Of a DNA stretch of 64,000 bases, positions 28,674-36,271 are shown piece by piece. The notes under the pieces were generated by a model. It saw nothing but the letters and a program-made list of their open reading frames with translations, was not told the DNA's origin and searched no databases. A program made the translations under genes and the position numbers. Position 1 is the first letter of the stretch, and each line of letters starts with the position of its first letter. Source of the DNA: an uncultured Selenomonadales bacterium (GTDB taxonomy: Bacteria; Bacillota; Negativicutes; Selenomonadales; Selenomonadaceae); assembly GCA_937877655.1 (NCBI GenBank), contig CALFJC010000096.1, positions 1 through 64,000 of the forward strand, read 5' to 3'.

Positions 28674-29993
28674 TTAATCCTGCGAACTTTTTACCGTCGG
28701 GAAAATTTTTAAGCTGTAAGAATCCGAGTCGCCCAAAAAATTCGGCGTGCCCGTGAAAATCGGAGTGGAATAACCGCGCTCGCCGTGTTCCGACAAATCG
28801 AGCCCCGTAACTTCTTCCGCCTCGTCCGTACGAAGGGCAACTATCGCGCTTACAACTTTGTAAAGAATCGCCGAACCGACTACCGCAAAAATTACTGCGA
28901 CGCCGATTGAAATAATTTGCGCGAAGAACAAATCCGTTTCGCCGTAAAAAAGTCCGTTCGCGCCGTCGGGATTAACCGCCGTCGTTGCCCAAAGCCCCGT
29001 CGCAATCGCGCCCCACATTCCGCCGATACCGTGAACTCCAAATGCATCAAGCGAATCATCATAACCGAATTTTTCTTTGACAACCGCAACCGCCAAGTAG
29101 CAGACAATGCCGCCGATTAAACCAATCGCAATGCTCGGAAGAATCGTAACGTAGCCCGCCGCAGGAGTTATCGCAACCAAGCCCGCGACGCAACCCGATA
29201 CCGCGCCGATAACCGTCGGTTTGCCGTGACGAATCCATTCAACCAAAACCCAGCCTAGCATTCCCGAAGTCGCCGCCGCATGTGTCACGACAAAAGCATT
29301 TGCCGCAAGTTCATTCGCGCCGAGTGCAGAGCCGGCATTGAAACCGAACCATCCGATAAAAAGTCCCGTCGCTCCCAAAACCGTCATGGGGATATTGTGC
29401 GGAACCATTGCAGATTTTCCGTAGCCGTGACGTTTTCCGAGCAAAATACAAATCGTCAAACCGCTAACACCGCTTAAAATGTGAATCACAAGTCCGCCCG
29501 CGAAATCCAATGCGCCGAGCTGTGCCAAAAATCCTCCGCCCCAAACCCAATGCGCCATAGGATTGTAAATGAAAATCGCCCAAAGCAACATCAACAAGAC
29601 AAATCCTTTGAACTTCATGCGTTCGGCAAATGCGCCCGTAATCAGCGCGGGAGTCAAAGCCGCGAACATGCATTGAAATGCGACAAACGCCAATTCGGGA
29701 ATTGTGCCGCCGTCAAGAACATTGTAGCCGACGCCCGCCAAGCCGATTTTCGACAAGTCGCCGATTAAACCGTTCACGTCGGAGCCGAAAGCCATTGTGT
29801 AACCAATCAAAATAAATTCAACGCTGATCATGCCGAGAATAAACATTGACTGCATAATTGTCGAGAGAACATTTTTACTGCGAACCATGCCGCCATAAAA
29901 GAGAGCGACCGCCGGCGTCATGAGAAAAACCAACGCCGCACTGATTAAAACCCAAGCCGTATCGCCGCTGTTGATTATGTTTGCTGTATCCAT
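28674..29993 (-). CDS. amtB: Ammonium transporter
   Basis: Inner-membrane channel for ammonium, 439 residues and about 11 helices. Family landmarks: DTAWVLISAALVFLMTPAVALFYGG at the N-terminus (split in two here), LAFVAFQCMFAALTPALITGAFAERM, NPMAHWVWGGGF, GGLVIHILSG and DAFGVHGIGGMWGAI with the twin-His pore residues. First gene of amtB-glnK. The upstream promoter is nearly identical to that of the glutamine synthetase gene and carries the same palindrome. Confidence 0.95.
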   Translation of the reverse strand: MDTANIINSGDTAWVLISAALVFLMTPAVALFYGGMVRSKNVLSTIMQSMFILGMISVEFILIGYTMAFGSDVNGLIGDLSKIGLAGVGYNVLDGGTIPELAFVAFQCMFAALTPALITGAFAERMKFKGFVLLMLLWAIFIYNPMAHWVWGGGFLAQLGALDFAGGLVIHILSGVSGLTICILLGKRHGYGKSAMVPHNIPMTVLGATGLFIGWFGFNAGSALGANELAANAFVVTHAAATSGMLGWVLVEWIRHGKPTVIGAVSGCVAGLVAITPAAGYVTILPSIAIGLIGGIVCYLAVAVVKEKFGYDDSLDAFGVHGIGGMWGAIATGLWATTAVNPDGANGLFYGETDLFFAQIISIGVAVIFAVVGSAILYKVVSAIVALRTDEAEEVTGLDLSEHGERGYSTPIFTGTPNFLGDSDSYSLKIFPTVKSSQD

Positions 29994-30041
29994 TTTGAAA
30001 CACCTGCCAAAAAAATTTCTGCAAATCGATTTACATTCCGT

Positions 30042-30100
30042 ATTATAATTTTGGTATGATTAGCTGTCAACATTTCGCTTTCATGTATACCTAAATACAT
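30042..30100 (-). promoter_or_regulatory. Consensus promoter and palindromic operator of amtB-glnK
   Basis: Minus strand: TTGACA (30070-30065), 17-bp spacer, TATAAT (30047-30042), a perfect consensus. Upstream of it lies ATGTATACCTAAATACAT (30083-30100), a palindrome of two 6-bp arms with a 6-bp centre. Both parts recur at the glutamine synthetase gene. Confidence 0.85.
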
Positions 30101-30103
30101 AAC

Positions 30104-30138
30104 AAAAACCCTCCGACAATCGCCGAAGGGTTTTTTCG
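30104..30138 (-). terminator. Terminator of the glutamate synthase operon
   Basis: Stem AAACCCTCCG/CGAAGGGTTT with T-rich tail on the minus strand, directly after the operon's last stop codon. Confidence 0.8.
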
Positions 30139-30143
30139 TTCGA

Positions 30144-32465
30144 TTAAGCCTCATAAGTTCGGTACATGTGAATTTCTTCGGGATTATCCTGAAGACACCA
30201 CACGCCGCACGGACAAACTCCCGCGCAGATTCCACAGCCGATACATTTATTTTCGTCGGAAAAATATTCCCAAGAGCCGTCGTCGTGCTCAATCCGAGTT
30301 ATCGCTTTTTCGGGGCAAGAGTTCAAGCACATTTTGCAATCGCGACAGGTGCCGCAACTCACGCAACGCAAATGTTCATGCATAGGGTCGGGCAAATCGC
30401 AGTGATGACACTTCTCGAAATATTTTTTCGATAAATTTTCGTCGGGAACACGATTTTTTTTGACGGGTAAAGAAATTTTTTCGCCGCGCAAAAATTTATC
30501 AATCGCAATCGCCGTTAATCTCGCGTCGCCTATCGCGTCTGTCAATCTGCCGGGCTTAATCACGTCGCCCGCCGCAAAAACTTTCGGCAAAATCATTTTC
30601 TCCGCCGAAGGTACAAGCCAATCGCGGAATTTTTTTACTTCGGGCAAGAAATCAAGTACAGGAGCCTCGCCGATTGAAACGATAACTTGATCTGCCGCAA
30701 TAAATCTGCCGTCGTCGGAGAAAATTCCTTCGTCGGTGATTTTTTTCGTCATGAACGGATAAATTATCTCGCCGCCAAAATTTTTCAGCCGTTTTATCTC
30801 TTTTTCAAACGCCGCAGGTTTCATCACGTCCACAACAATAACTTTTTCCGCGCCTTGTTCATAAGCCGAAGTCGCAACGTCCATTCCCGAATTTCCGCCG
30901 CCGATTACCACGATATTTTTTCCGATTTGAATTTTTTCACCGCGATTAATCGCCTTCAAAAATTCTATACCGTGAATTAACTTTTCTGCGCCTTCCCAGT
31001 TAAAATATCGCGCCTTATTTCCGCCCGTCGCCACCAAAACCGCGTCAAATTCCTCGCAAATCGCTTTGAACATCTCAAAATCTACTTTGCAATTACTTTT
31101 GAACGTCACACCGAGTTTTTCTACGCGATTCACTTCAGATTTTATTAATTCGGGCGAAATTCTCGAATGAGGTATCACTTGCGCCAATTTTCCGCCGATC
31201 TGCGCCGCATCATCAAAAATTGTGACCGAATGTCCGAATTTTGCCAGTTGCCAAGCCGCACTCAAGCCCGCGACGCCTCCGCCGATTATCCCGACTTTTT
31301 TTCCTGTGGAAATTTTCGGAGAATCAACTTCAACCCGCGCAGATTCCAATCCGAGCGCGCCGATTTGGATTGATTCGTCGATTTTTCCGCGTGTACAGCC
31401 CTCCATGCAAGGATTCGGGCATAAAGTTCCGCATACCGAGCCGGGAAACGGCGTATATTTTAAAATTAGCCTCAATGCCTCGTCGATTTTGCCTTGCCGA
31501 AGTAAATTTAGCCGTTTTTGCGTCGGTATTCCTATCGGACACATGAATTGACACGGCGCGGAAAATTTTTCATTGTCCCAACTCGGAACTCTCAGCCGAT
31601 AAAGCCCGCGATTAACCGTATTCAGCACGATAAAATCATCTGTCGCTACGTTGTGGAAAATTCCGCCCTTAATCCAATCTTTTTTCCTGAAATCGGCAAT
31701 GTTATGGACAATCGGAGGCTTTTTCTCCTCAAATGTCAGCGGACGAAGTTTTTTCCACTCTTTCCAGTCACTTAACTCCGCAATTAACTCGGATTTTTCT
31801 ATCGCATTCAAAAAATGATTCATTCCGCCCTTTAAAAATGAAATATCATCAGAATCAAGCTCCAAACACAAAATATCGTCGGGAAAATCGGAAATTTGCC
31901 CGCGAACATAAACTACGCCGCCAACCATGCCCACGCAAGGTCTTTCGCCCGTCACCGAAGAAAAATTTTCGCAATCGACGCCGCAAATCACCGCTCGTCC
32001 GCCGCCCATAAATTCAAACGAAAAACTTCCAACATTTTTTAAAATCCAAAGTTCAGGCTCCTCGTAAAGCGGATCGTGCTTCATTAATGAGCCTGTTCGC
32101 GTTCCTGCACGCCCGCCAATATAAATTTTGCCGTCAGATGAGCAATGTCCAGCTGTATCGCCCGCGTCGCCCTTAATTGTGATAATTCCGCCCGCATTCA
32201 GCCAGCCAACGTCCGCAGAAGTCGAGCCTTCGACAATAATTTCCGTATTCGGCAAACACATCGACCCAACGCGCTGTCCCGCGTTCGTCACGTGAAATTT
32301 TAAAGTTTTTCCGTCCGGATGCCATAAAGGTCCGCCTATATCGTGTTGACCGCTTGCCGAAATTTCAAAATCGGTCTCGCCTTCGCGAACTGCATCTTCA
32401 ATCATCAAAAGAAGGTCTTGCGTCGACATGCGCTCATGATTTTTGATTGTATCTATCTTCAACAT
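30144..32465 (-). CDS. Glutamate synthase: GXGXG domain fused to NADPH/FAD oxidoreductase and ferredoxin domain
   Basis: 773 residues. About 15-240 is the GXGXG beta-helix domain that normally ends the large GltB subunit (AGDTAGHCSSDGKIYIGG). It is fused to a GltD-like small subunit: cluster-binding cysteines (CQFMCPIGIP, CGTLCPNPCMEGCTRG), FAD site GIIGGGVAGLSAAW and NADPH site VIGGGNSGMDVA. The last 70 residues hold a two-cluster 4Fe-4S domain (CRDCKMCLNSCP, CIGCGICAGVCP). It would channel electrons from NADPH or ferredoxin to the FMN subunit encoded just upstream. The fusion of GXGXG with GltD is notable. Confidence 0.85.
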   Translation of the reverse strand: MLKIDTIKNHERMSTQDLLLMIEDAVREGETDFEISASGQHDIGGPLWHPDGKTLKFHVTNAGQRVGSMCLPNTEIIVEGSTSADVGWLNAGGIITIKGDAGDTAGHCSSDGKIYIGGRAGTRTGSLMKHDPLYEEPELWILKNVGSFSFEFMGGGRAVICGVDCENFSSVTGERPCVGMVGGVVYVRGQISDFPDDILCLELDSDDISFLKGGMNHFLNAIEKSELIAELSDWKEWKKLRPLTFEEKKPPIVHNIADFRKKDWIKGGIFHNVATDDFIVLNTVNRGLYRLRVPSWDNEKFSAPCQFMCPIGIPTQKRLNLLRQGKIDEALRLILKYTPFPGSVCGTLCPNPCMEGCTRGKIDESIQIGALGLESARVEVDSPKISTGKKVGIIGGGVAGLSAAWQLAKFGHSVTIFDDAAQIGGKLAQVIPHSRISPELIKSEVNRVEKLGVTFKSNCKVDFEMFKAICEEFDAVLVATGGNKARYFNWEGAEKLIHGIEFLKAINRGEKIQIGKNIVVIGGGNSGMDVATSAYEQGAEKVIVVDVMKPAAFEKEIKRLKNFGGEIIYPFMTKKITDEGIFSDDGRFIAADQVIVSIGEAPVLDFLPEVKKFRDWLVPSAEKMILPKVFAAGDVIKPGRLTDAIGDARLTAIAIDKFLRGEKISLPVKKNRVPDENLSKKYFEKCHHCDLPDPMHEHLRCVSCGTCRDCKMCLNSCPEKAITRIEHDDGSWEYFSDENKCIGCGICAGVCPCGVWCLQDNPEEIHMYRTYEA

Positions 32466-32477
32466 CTCAAAACCTCC

Positions 32478-34103
32478 TTAACAAACATATTGAATACCCA
32501 GCTTATCGGCAATGGCTTTATCGGTCGAAACAAGCGCGTCGCTCCGTCCGACGGGCAACGAACTGTTGCCAATCGGAGCCATTAACTTGCGAAATTCGGC
32601 GTCGAAAGCCAAAACATAGTCAACAATTCGCTGTGCGCCCCTGTCAACGTCCAATCTTTTAACCAAACGCGGATTTTGCGTACAAATTCCTGTCGGACAT
32701 TTGCCCGTGTTGCAGGCGTTGCAACGTCCATTTTCATTTCCGACACAACCGAGCAACTGAATCAAAATTTTTCCGCAAAAAACGCCGTTCGCGCCTAAAC
32801 AAATCATTTTAAACGCATCAGCCGCCGCATTTCCCGTTAAACCGATTCCTCCGCCGCCGTAAAGAGGAATTTGTCCTTGCGAACCCTGTTCAACCGCCGC
32901 CAAATAGCAATCGCGAATTTTTGATACGACGGGATGCCCCGTGTGGTCTAAAGAAATTTCATTCGCCGCTCCGGTGCCGCCTTGTATGCCGTCAATGAAA
33001 AATCCGCCGCAAATTTTGTACGGGTCGCGCAAAAGATTGTTATAAACCGAAACTGACGTTGAAGACGCCGCGCATTTAATTGCAACGGGGATTCTGAATC
33101 CAAACGCCGCATTTAACGACAAATGCATTTTTTGAACCGATTCTTCGATTGAATACAGCCCTTGATGATTCGGCGGCGATGATAATGTCGCTTTCGGCAC
33201 TCCGCGTATCGCTTGAACGTGTGGAGCAACTTTTTCCGCCTGAAGTAAGCCTCCGTCGCCCGGTTTCGCACCTTGACCGATTTTTATTAAAATTCCTGCG
33301 GGATCTGTCTTCATTTTCGGCATTGCTTTGATTATTCTGTTCCAACCGAAGTGTCCCGACGCAATTTGGATTATAAAATACTTCAAATAGTCCGATTCCA
33401 TGAGCGGAACGGGCATTCCGCCTTCGCCTGAACTCATTCGCACAGGTAAACCGCATTTTTCGTTCAAATATGCCGCCGCAAGTGCAACTGCCTCCCAAGC
33501 TCGCGTCGAAAGTGCTCCGATTGACATATCAGAGAAAATTAGCGGATAAATCCACCGAACGGGCGGAATTTTTTTGTTTGCGACCAATTTTCCGTCCGAA
33601 ATTGTAAATGGAAGTTCTTTTGGCGATAAAATTCTTCCTAAAGGCGAGCGAATGTCAAAAGTGTGCCGAATTGAATCTAAAGACGGGTCTGTCATCTGCG
33701 AAATTCTTCCGACGATAATTTTATCCAAAGTTCGTTGCGCATTTAAATTTGTGCGTCCGCCGCGCTTTATCGGGCGATTAAACAGCAAATTTCTGCGATT
33801 ATCGGGATTTCTCACGGCGCGAATTGCATTATTCGGACAAACTCGCTCGCACATGCCGCAACCTCTGCACGCATTGTTAATTTCGGCAATTTGTTTGATT
33901 ACGGGGATAGATTTTTGAATGTGAACTGGTTCGGGCTGATTTTCTTGCGAAAAAGTCATTGATTTACGCTGAACATCAACTTTAATCGCTTTAAAAGTGC
34001 ATGAGGCGACGCAACTGCCGCACATTGTGCAACGCTCGGCATTATATTCAATTTTCCAAGGCAAATCGTTCGCCGAAATGTCTTGAACTCTTATTGTTTC
34101 CAT
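32478..34103 (-). CDS. Glutamate synthase FMN (central) subunit with ferredoxin domain
   Basis: 541 residues. N-terminal 4Fe-4S domain (CTMCGSCVASC and CRGCGMCERVCP) precedes the FMN-binding TIM barrel that makes glutamate from 2-oxoglutarate and ammonia (PVRWIYPLIFSDMSIGA, SSGEGGMP, KIGQGAKPGDGG, GIQGGTGAA, CNACNTGKCPTGICTQ, the last resembling the 3Fe-4S ligands). This is the archaeal-type stand-alone GltB core. It overlaps the amidotransferase gene by 13 bases and is followed after 12 bases by the fused reductase gene. Confidence 0.9.
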   Translation of the reverse strand: METIRVQDISANDLPWKIEYNAERCTMCGSCVASCTFKAIKVDVQRKSMTFSQENQPEPVHIQKSIPVIKQIAEINNACRGCGMCERVCPNNAIRAVRNPDNRRNLLFNRPIKRGGRTNLNAQRTLDKIIVGRISQMTDPSLDSIRHTFDIRSPLGRILSPKELPFTISDGKLVANKKIPPVRWIYPLIFSDMSIGALSTRAWEAVALAAAYLNEKCGLPVRMSSGEGGMPVPLMESDYLKYFIIQIASGHFGWNRIIKAMPKMKTDPAGILIKIGQGAKPGDGGLLQAEKVAPHVQAIRGVPKATLSSPPNHQGLYSIEESVQKMHLSLNAAFGFRIPVAIKCAASSTSVSVYNNLLRDPYKICGGFFIDGIQGGTGAANEISLDHTGHPVVSKIRDCYLAAVEQGSQGQIPLYGGGGIGLTGNAAADAFKMICLGANGVFCGKILIQLLGCVGNENGRCNACNTGKCPTGICTQNPRLVKRLDVDRGAQRIVDYVLAFDAEFRKLMAPIGNSSLPVGRSDALVSTDKAIADKLGIQYVC

Positions 34104-35191
34104 CTCGTCACCTCCAAATTGTTATTTATGACGACAACTTCGCGCTCGTTCGGATAAATATCGCGCTCAAAGTTTCTGTCGGGCAAAATTTCGTTTATTC
34201 CGCAGACTTCGGAAGAAATTGCAATCGTAGTATCATCTCCGCCGACTACAACGGGTCTTAACTTCTTTGAATCGCAACAAGTCATCATTTTTCCGTCAGG
34301 CAAGCCCGCAATTATCGTATTCGGTCCGTTTATCTCCAAATGTGCCAGCGATTGGCGAATTGACAGTAAAATTTCTTTGTCGGGGCGATTTTCTATTTCT
34401 GCGAACGGTAACGGCGTAATTACGTGCTTATAATATGGAATTGACCATTTTAACTCGTGCAAAACGTAATGCAGCGTGTATAAAAAATTTTGCGAGTCAG
34501 ATTCAAATCCGATGTAGCCGCGATGTAAATTCTTCTGAAACTCCTTATTTTTCGTGTAAAAAGTGTTTTCGCCGTTCGCGCACAGCGTATATCCTTGCAA
34601 AAAGAACGGATGAGCCGCATAACGCACGATTTTATAATTTGTATTCTGCCGACACTGCACAATTATATTTTTCGCCAGCAAAGTGCCGTTATCGTCCCAA
34701 AGTCGGAAATAAGTTGCAATATCTCGCGGGTCGCCTATCTCTTTTAGCGTCAAAACGTCTGGCCAAAAGGAATAAACATATCCTTGACCCGATTCAGTCA
34801 AAATTTTGCGCAATGCAAGCCGAGTATCGAGCAAAAGTGCCTCGCGACTGTCCTCGTCGTCGTAATGTTCGGGATAATCGTAGTTGCGGAAGATATAATA
34901 CGGCATATTTTGAATATCAAGACCTTTTTTCTTGTCGGGAACCGGCAACCACTCCGCCATTTTAACAAAATTCTGCGCGGACATGTAATCTTCGACCAAA
35001 CGCGCTCCTTGTTTCGTGCAAGCCATTGAAAGCAGCGGTTTATCCTTGTAAAGCGAAAAAACGCCCGCTAAATCCTGCATGACCATTGCAAATCCCGAAT
35101 TATCGTGCCCTTCCTGTTGCGGAAGCATTAATCGCAACGCTGTCGACGGAAAAATCGGTTTTTTGCTCTTTACCGCTCCGATTCTACACAT
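34091..35191 (-). CDS. Glutamate synthase glutamine amidotransferase (class II) subunit
   Basis: Releases ammonia from glutamine for the FMN subunit. About 366 residues, corresponding to the N-terminal domain of normal GltB. The ATG at 35191 gives MCRIGA, placing Cys at position 2 as the N-terminal nucleophile after Met removal; GGAG lies upstream. An earlier in-frame GTG would bury the Cys. Further class II features: QQEGHDNSGFA and FSVVV-like NNNLEVTRW at the end. First gene of a three-gene operon. Confidence 0.85.
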   Translation of the reverse strand: MCRIGAVKSKKPIFPSTALRLMLPQQEGHDNSGFAMVMQDLAGVFSLYKDKPLLSMACTKQGARLVEDYMSAQNFVKMAEWLPVPDKKKGLDIQNMPYYIFRNYDYPEHYDDEDSREALLLDTRLALRKILTESGQGYVYSFWPDVLTLKEIGDPRDIATYFRLWDDNGTLLAKNIIVQCRQNTNYKIVRYAAHPFFLQGYTLCANGENTFYTKNKEFQKNLHRGYIGFESDSQNFLYTLHYVLHELKWSIPYYKHVITPLPFAEIENRPDKEILLSIRQSLAHLEINGPNTIIAGLPDGKMMTCCDSKKLRPVVVGGDDTTIAISSEVCGINEILPDRNFERDIYPNEREVVVINNNLEVTRWKQ

Positions 35192-35302
35192 TCTAACCAC
35201 TCCAAAACATTTTTATCGTACTTCGCATATCATATTCGTTGTAGTTAGTCAAAAACCCTTTAGTTTTTTGTATACTTGCTTTTCAGATTGATGTATACAT
35301 AA
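35192..35302 (-). promoter_or_regulatory. Upstream region of the glutamate synthase operon with TGTATAC boxes
   Basis: Minus strand: TTGACT (-35, near 35252-35247), 17-bp spacer, poor -10 TATGCG (35229-35224). Two TGTATAC cores, at about 35270 and 35292 (the second within ATGTATACAT), lie upstream. The same core is found upstream of amtB and the glutamine synthetase gene. A weak -10 with upstream boxes would suit activation. Confidence 0.5.
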
Positions 35303-35337
35303 AAAAACCCTCCGACTTTTGCCGAAGGGCTTTTTAA
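35303..35337 (-). terminator. Terminator after the leader-peptide gene pair
   Basis: Stem AAACCCTCCG/CGAAGGGCTTT on the minus strand; same family of hairpin as at 30104 and 37949. Confidence 0.8.
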
Positions 35338-35356
35338 TTGCCGAGACGAATTTTTT

Positions 35357-35656
35357 TTACTTGGCGTCGAAATTTTTCCAGAAATCTTCGCGACTTACGC
35401 TTTCACCGTTTTTGTTGAAGTATTCATTGTTTTTCGCGCCGAAAATCGCCAATCCGCCGTGATCCTTGTACTTGTAGCCGAGATTATGAATTGTCTCACG
35501 CACTTTGGAAGAACTCAATGCGTCCTCTGCGCTCAAAAGTCCGCGTTTAACCAGTTCTTCGCCGTCAGCGTACGTTTCGGCTCTGGTTCCGCCTGCCACG
35601 CCGTCAAGTTCCTCGTCGCTCATGATTTCGTCCGCGAATTTGTCTTTGTCAGCCAT
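35357..35656 (-). CDS. Small protein with bacteriocin-type double-glycine leader
   Basis: 99 residues. Residues 1-23 end in [11 protein letters not shown], the consensus of double-glycine leaders that C39-peptidase ABC exporters cleave after the GG. The remaining 76 residues (TRAETYADGEELVKRG to NFDAK) are hydrophilic, contain no Cys, and include an IFGAKNNEYFNKNGE stretch; not recognised. The ATG at 35656 has AGGAG; the frame upstream of it is the duplicated promoter region. The leader and 5' flank are nearly identical to those of the next gene upstream. No exporter or modifying enzyme lies in the window. Confidence 0.75.
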   Translation of the reverse strand: MADKDKFADEIMSDEELDGVAGGTRAETYADGEELVKRGLLSAEDALSSSKVRETIHNLGYKYKDHGGLAIFGAKNNEYFNKNGESVSREDFWKNFDAK

Positions 35657-35730
35657 TTTTATCAGTCTCCTTTCTGTTTTCATTCCTTTATACGTCTCAA
35701 AATCCATTTCGTTACAACTTTAGCAGAAAA
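35592..35730. repeat. Duplicated promoter-RBS-leader cassette, copy 1
   Basis: About 140 bp covering the upstream region, ribosome site and 23-codon leader. It differs from copy 2 (35949-36088) by only a handful of bases, while the coding regions after Gly-Gly are unrelated. Confidence 0.85.
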
Positions 35731-35740
35731 ATGAACGAAA

Positions 35741-36013
35741 TTATTTGGAACGGTAGGTAATTCGTCCGCGAGTCAAGTCGTTTGGGTTCTGCTCAATCGT
35801 AACTTTGTCGCCGGGATGAATGCGGATAAAATTCATGCGGAGTTTGCCGGAAATATGCGCCAGAACTTTTTGACCGTTTTCCAACTCCACTTGGAACATT
35901 GCGTTGGGCAGTGCCTCCAAGACTTTGCCACCTACTTCGGTGGCTCCGCCTACAACGCCGTCAAGTTCCTCGTCGCTCATGATTTCGTCCGCGAATTTGT
36001 CTTTATCAGCCAT
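35741..36013 (-). CDS. Double-glycine leader fused to translation initiation factor IF-1
   Basis: 90 residues. Residues 1-23 are the same leader as in the neighbour ([11 protein letters not shown]). Residues 24-90 align end to end with IF-1: [48 protein letters not shown] and [12 protein letters not shown]. Only the first 5-6 residues of normal IF-1 (about 72 residues) are missing. IF-1 is an S1/OB-fold ribosomal A-site factor; here the leader would target it for GG cleavage and export. The ATG at 36013 has AGGAGG. It stands away from any ribosomal operon where infA normally sits. Whether it acts in translation, is exported, or is a dead chimera cannot be decided from sequence. Confidence 0.88.
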   Translation of the reverse strand: MADKDKFADEIMSDEELDGVVGGATEVGGKVLEALPNAMFQVELENGQKVLAHISGKLRMNFIRIHPGDKVTIEQNPNDLTRGRITYRSK

Positions 36014-36088
36014 TTTATCAGCCTCCTTTCTGTTTTCATTCCTTTATACGTCTCAAAATCCATTTCGTTACAAGTTTAGCAGAAAAAT
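35949..36088. repeat. Duplicated promoter-RBS-leader cassette, copy 2
   Basis: Upstream copy of the cassette at 35592-35730, here joined to the IF-1-like sequence. Confidence 0.85.
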
Positions 36089-36271
36089 TTTTGTTTTGGC
36101 AGTTAAAACCCTCCGACAAGTCGCCGAATGGCTGATTCGACAACTTTTTAAAGTTTTTGCGTCGTGTTGTTTCTCGCCTTCCGCAATATCAGTAAAAATT
36201 ACGATTAAAATCGCGATTATGAACGATAAAAGCAGAATTAAAACATTTTTCAGCGTAAATTTAGCTTTCAT
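36068..36271 (-). CDS. Possible small membrane peptide coupled to the esterase gene
   Basis: 67 residues from an ATG that overlaps the last codons of the esterase gene (ATGAAAGCTAA). One clear hydrophobic helix (VLILLLSFIIAILIVIF, about 10-26) is followed by a polar tail that runs into a degraded terminator-like hairpin (about 36107-36130) and the start of the leader cassette. No ribosome site of its own. It could be a real membrane peptide or chance; the C-terminal third looks non-coding. Confidence 0.35.
   Translation of the reverse strand: MKAKFTLKNVLILLLSFIIAILIVIFTDIAEGEKQHDAKTLKSCRISHSATCRRVLTAKTKIFLLNL

Noticed and set aside
30083..30100. ATGTAT-N6-ATACAT as a standard GlnR box
   Set aside because: The spacing and inner positions do not fit TGTNAN7TNACA, so the regulator is left unnamed.
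35357..35656. Lanthipeptide or other Cys-based RiPP precursor
   Set aside because: The cargo has no Cys and no modification enzyme is nearby; only the double-glycine leader is supported.
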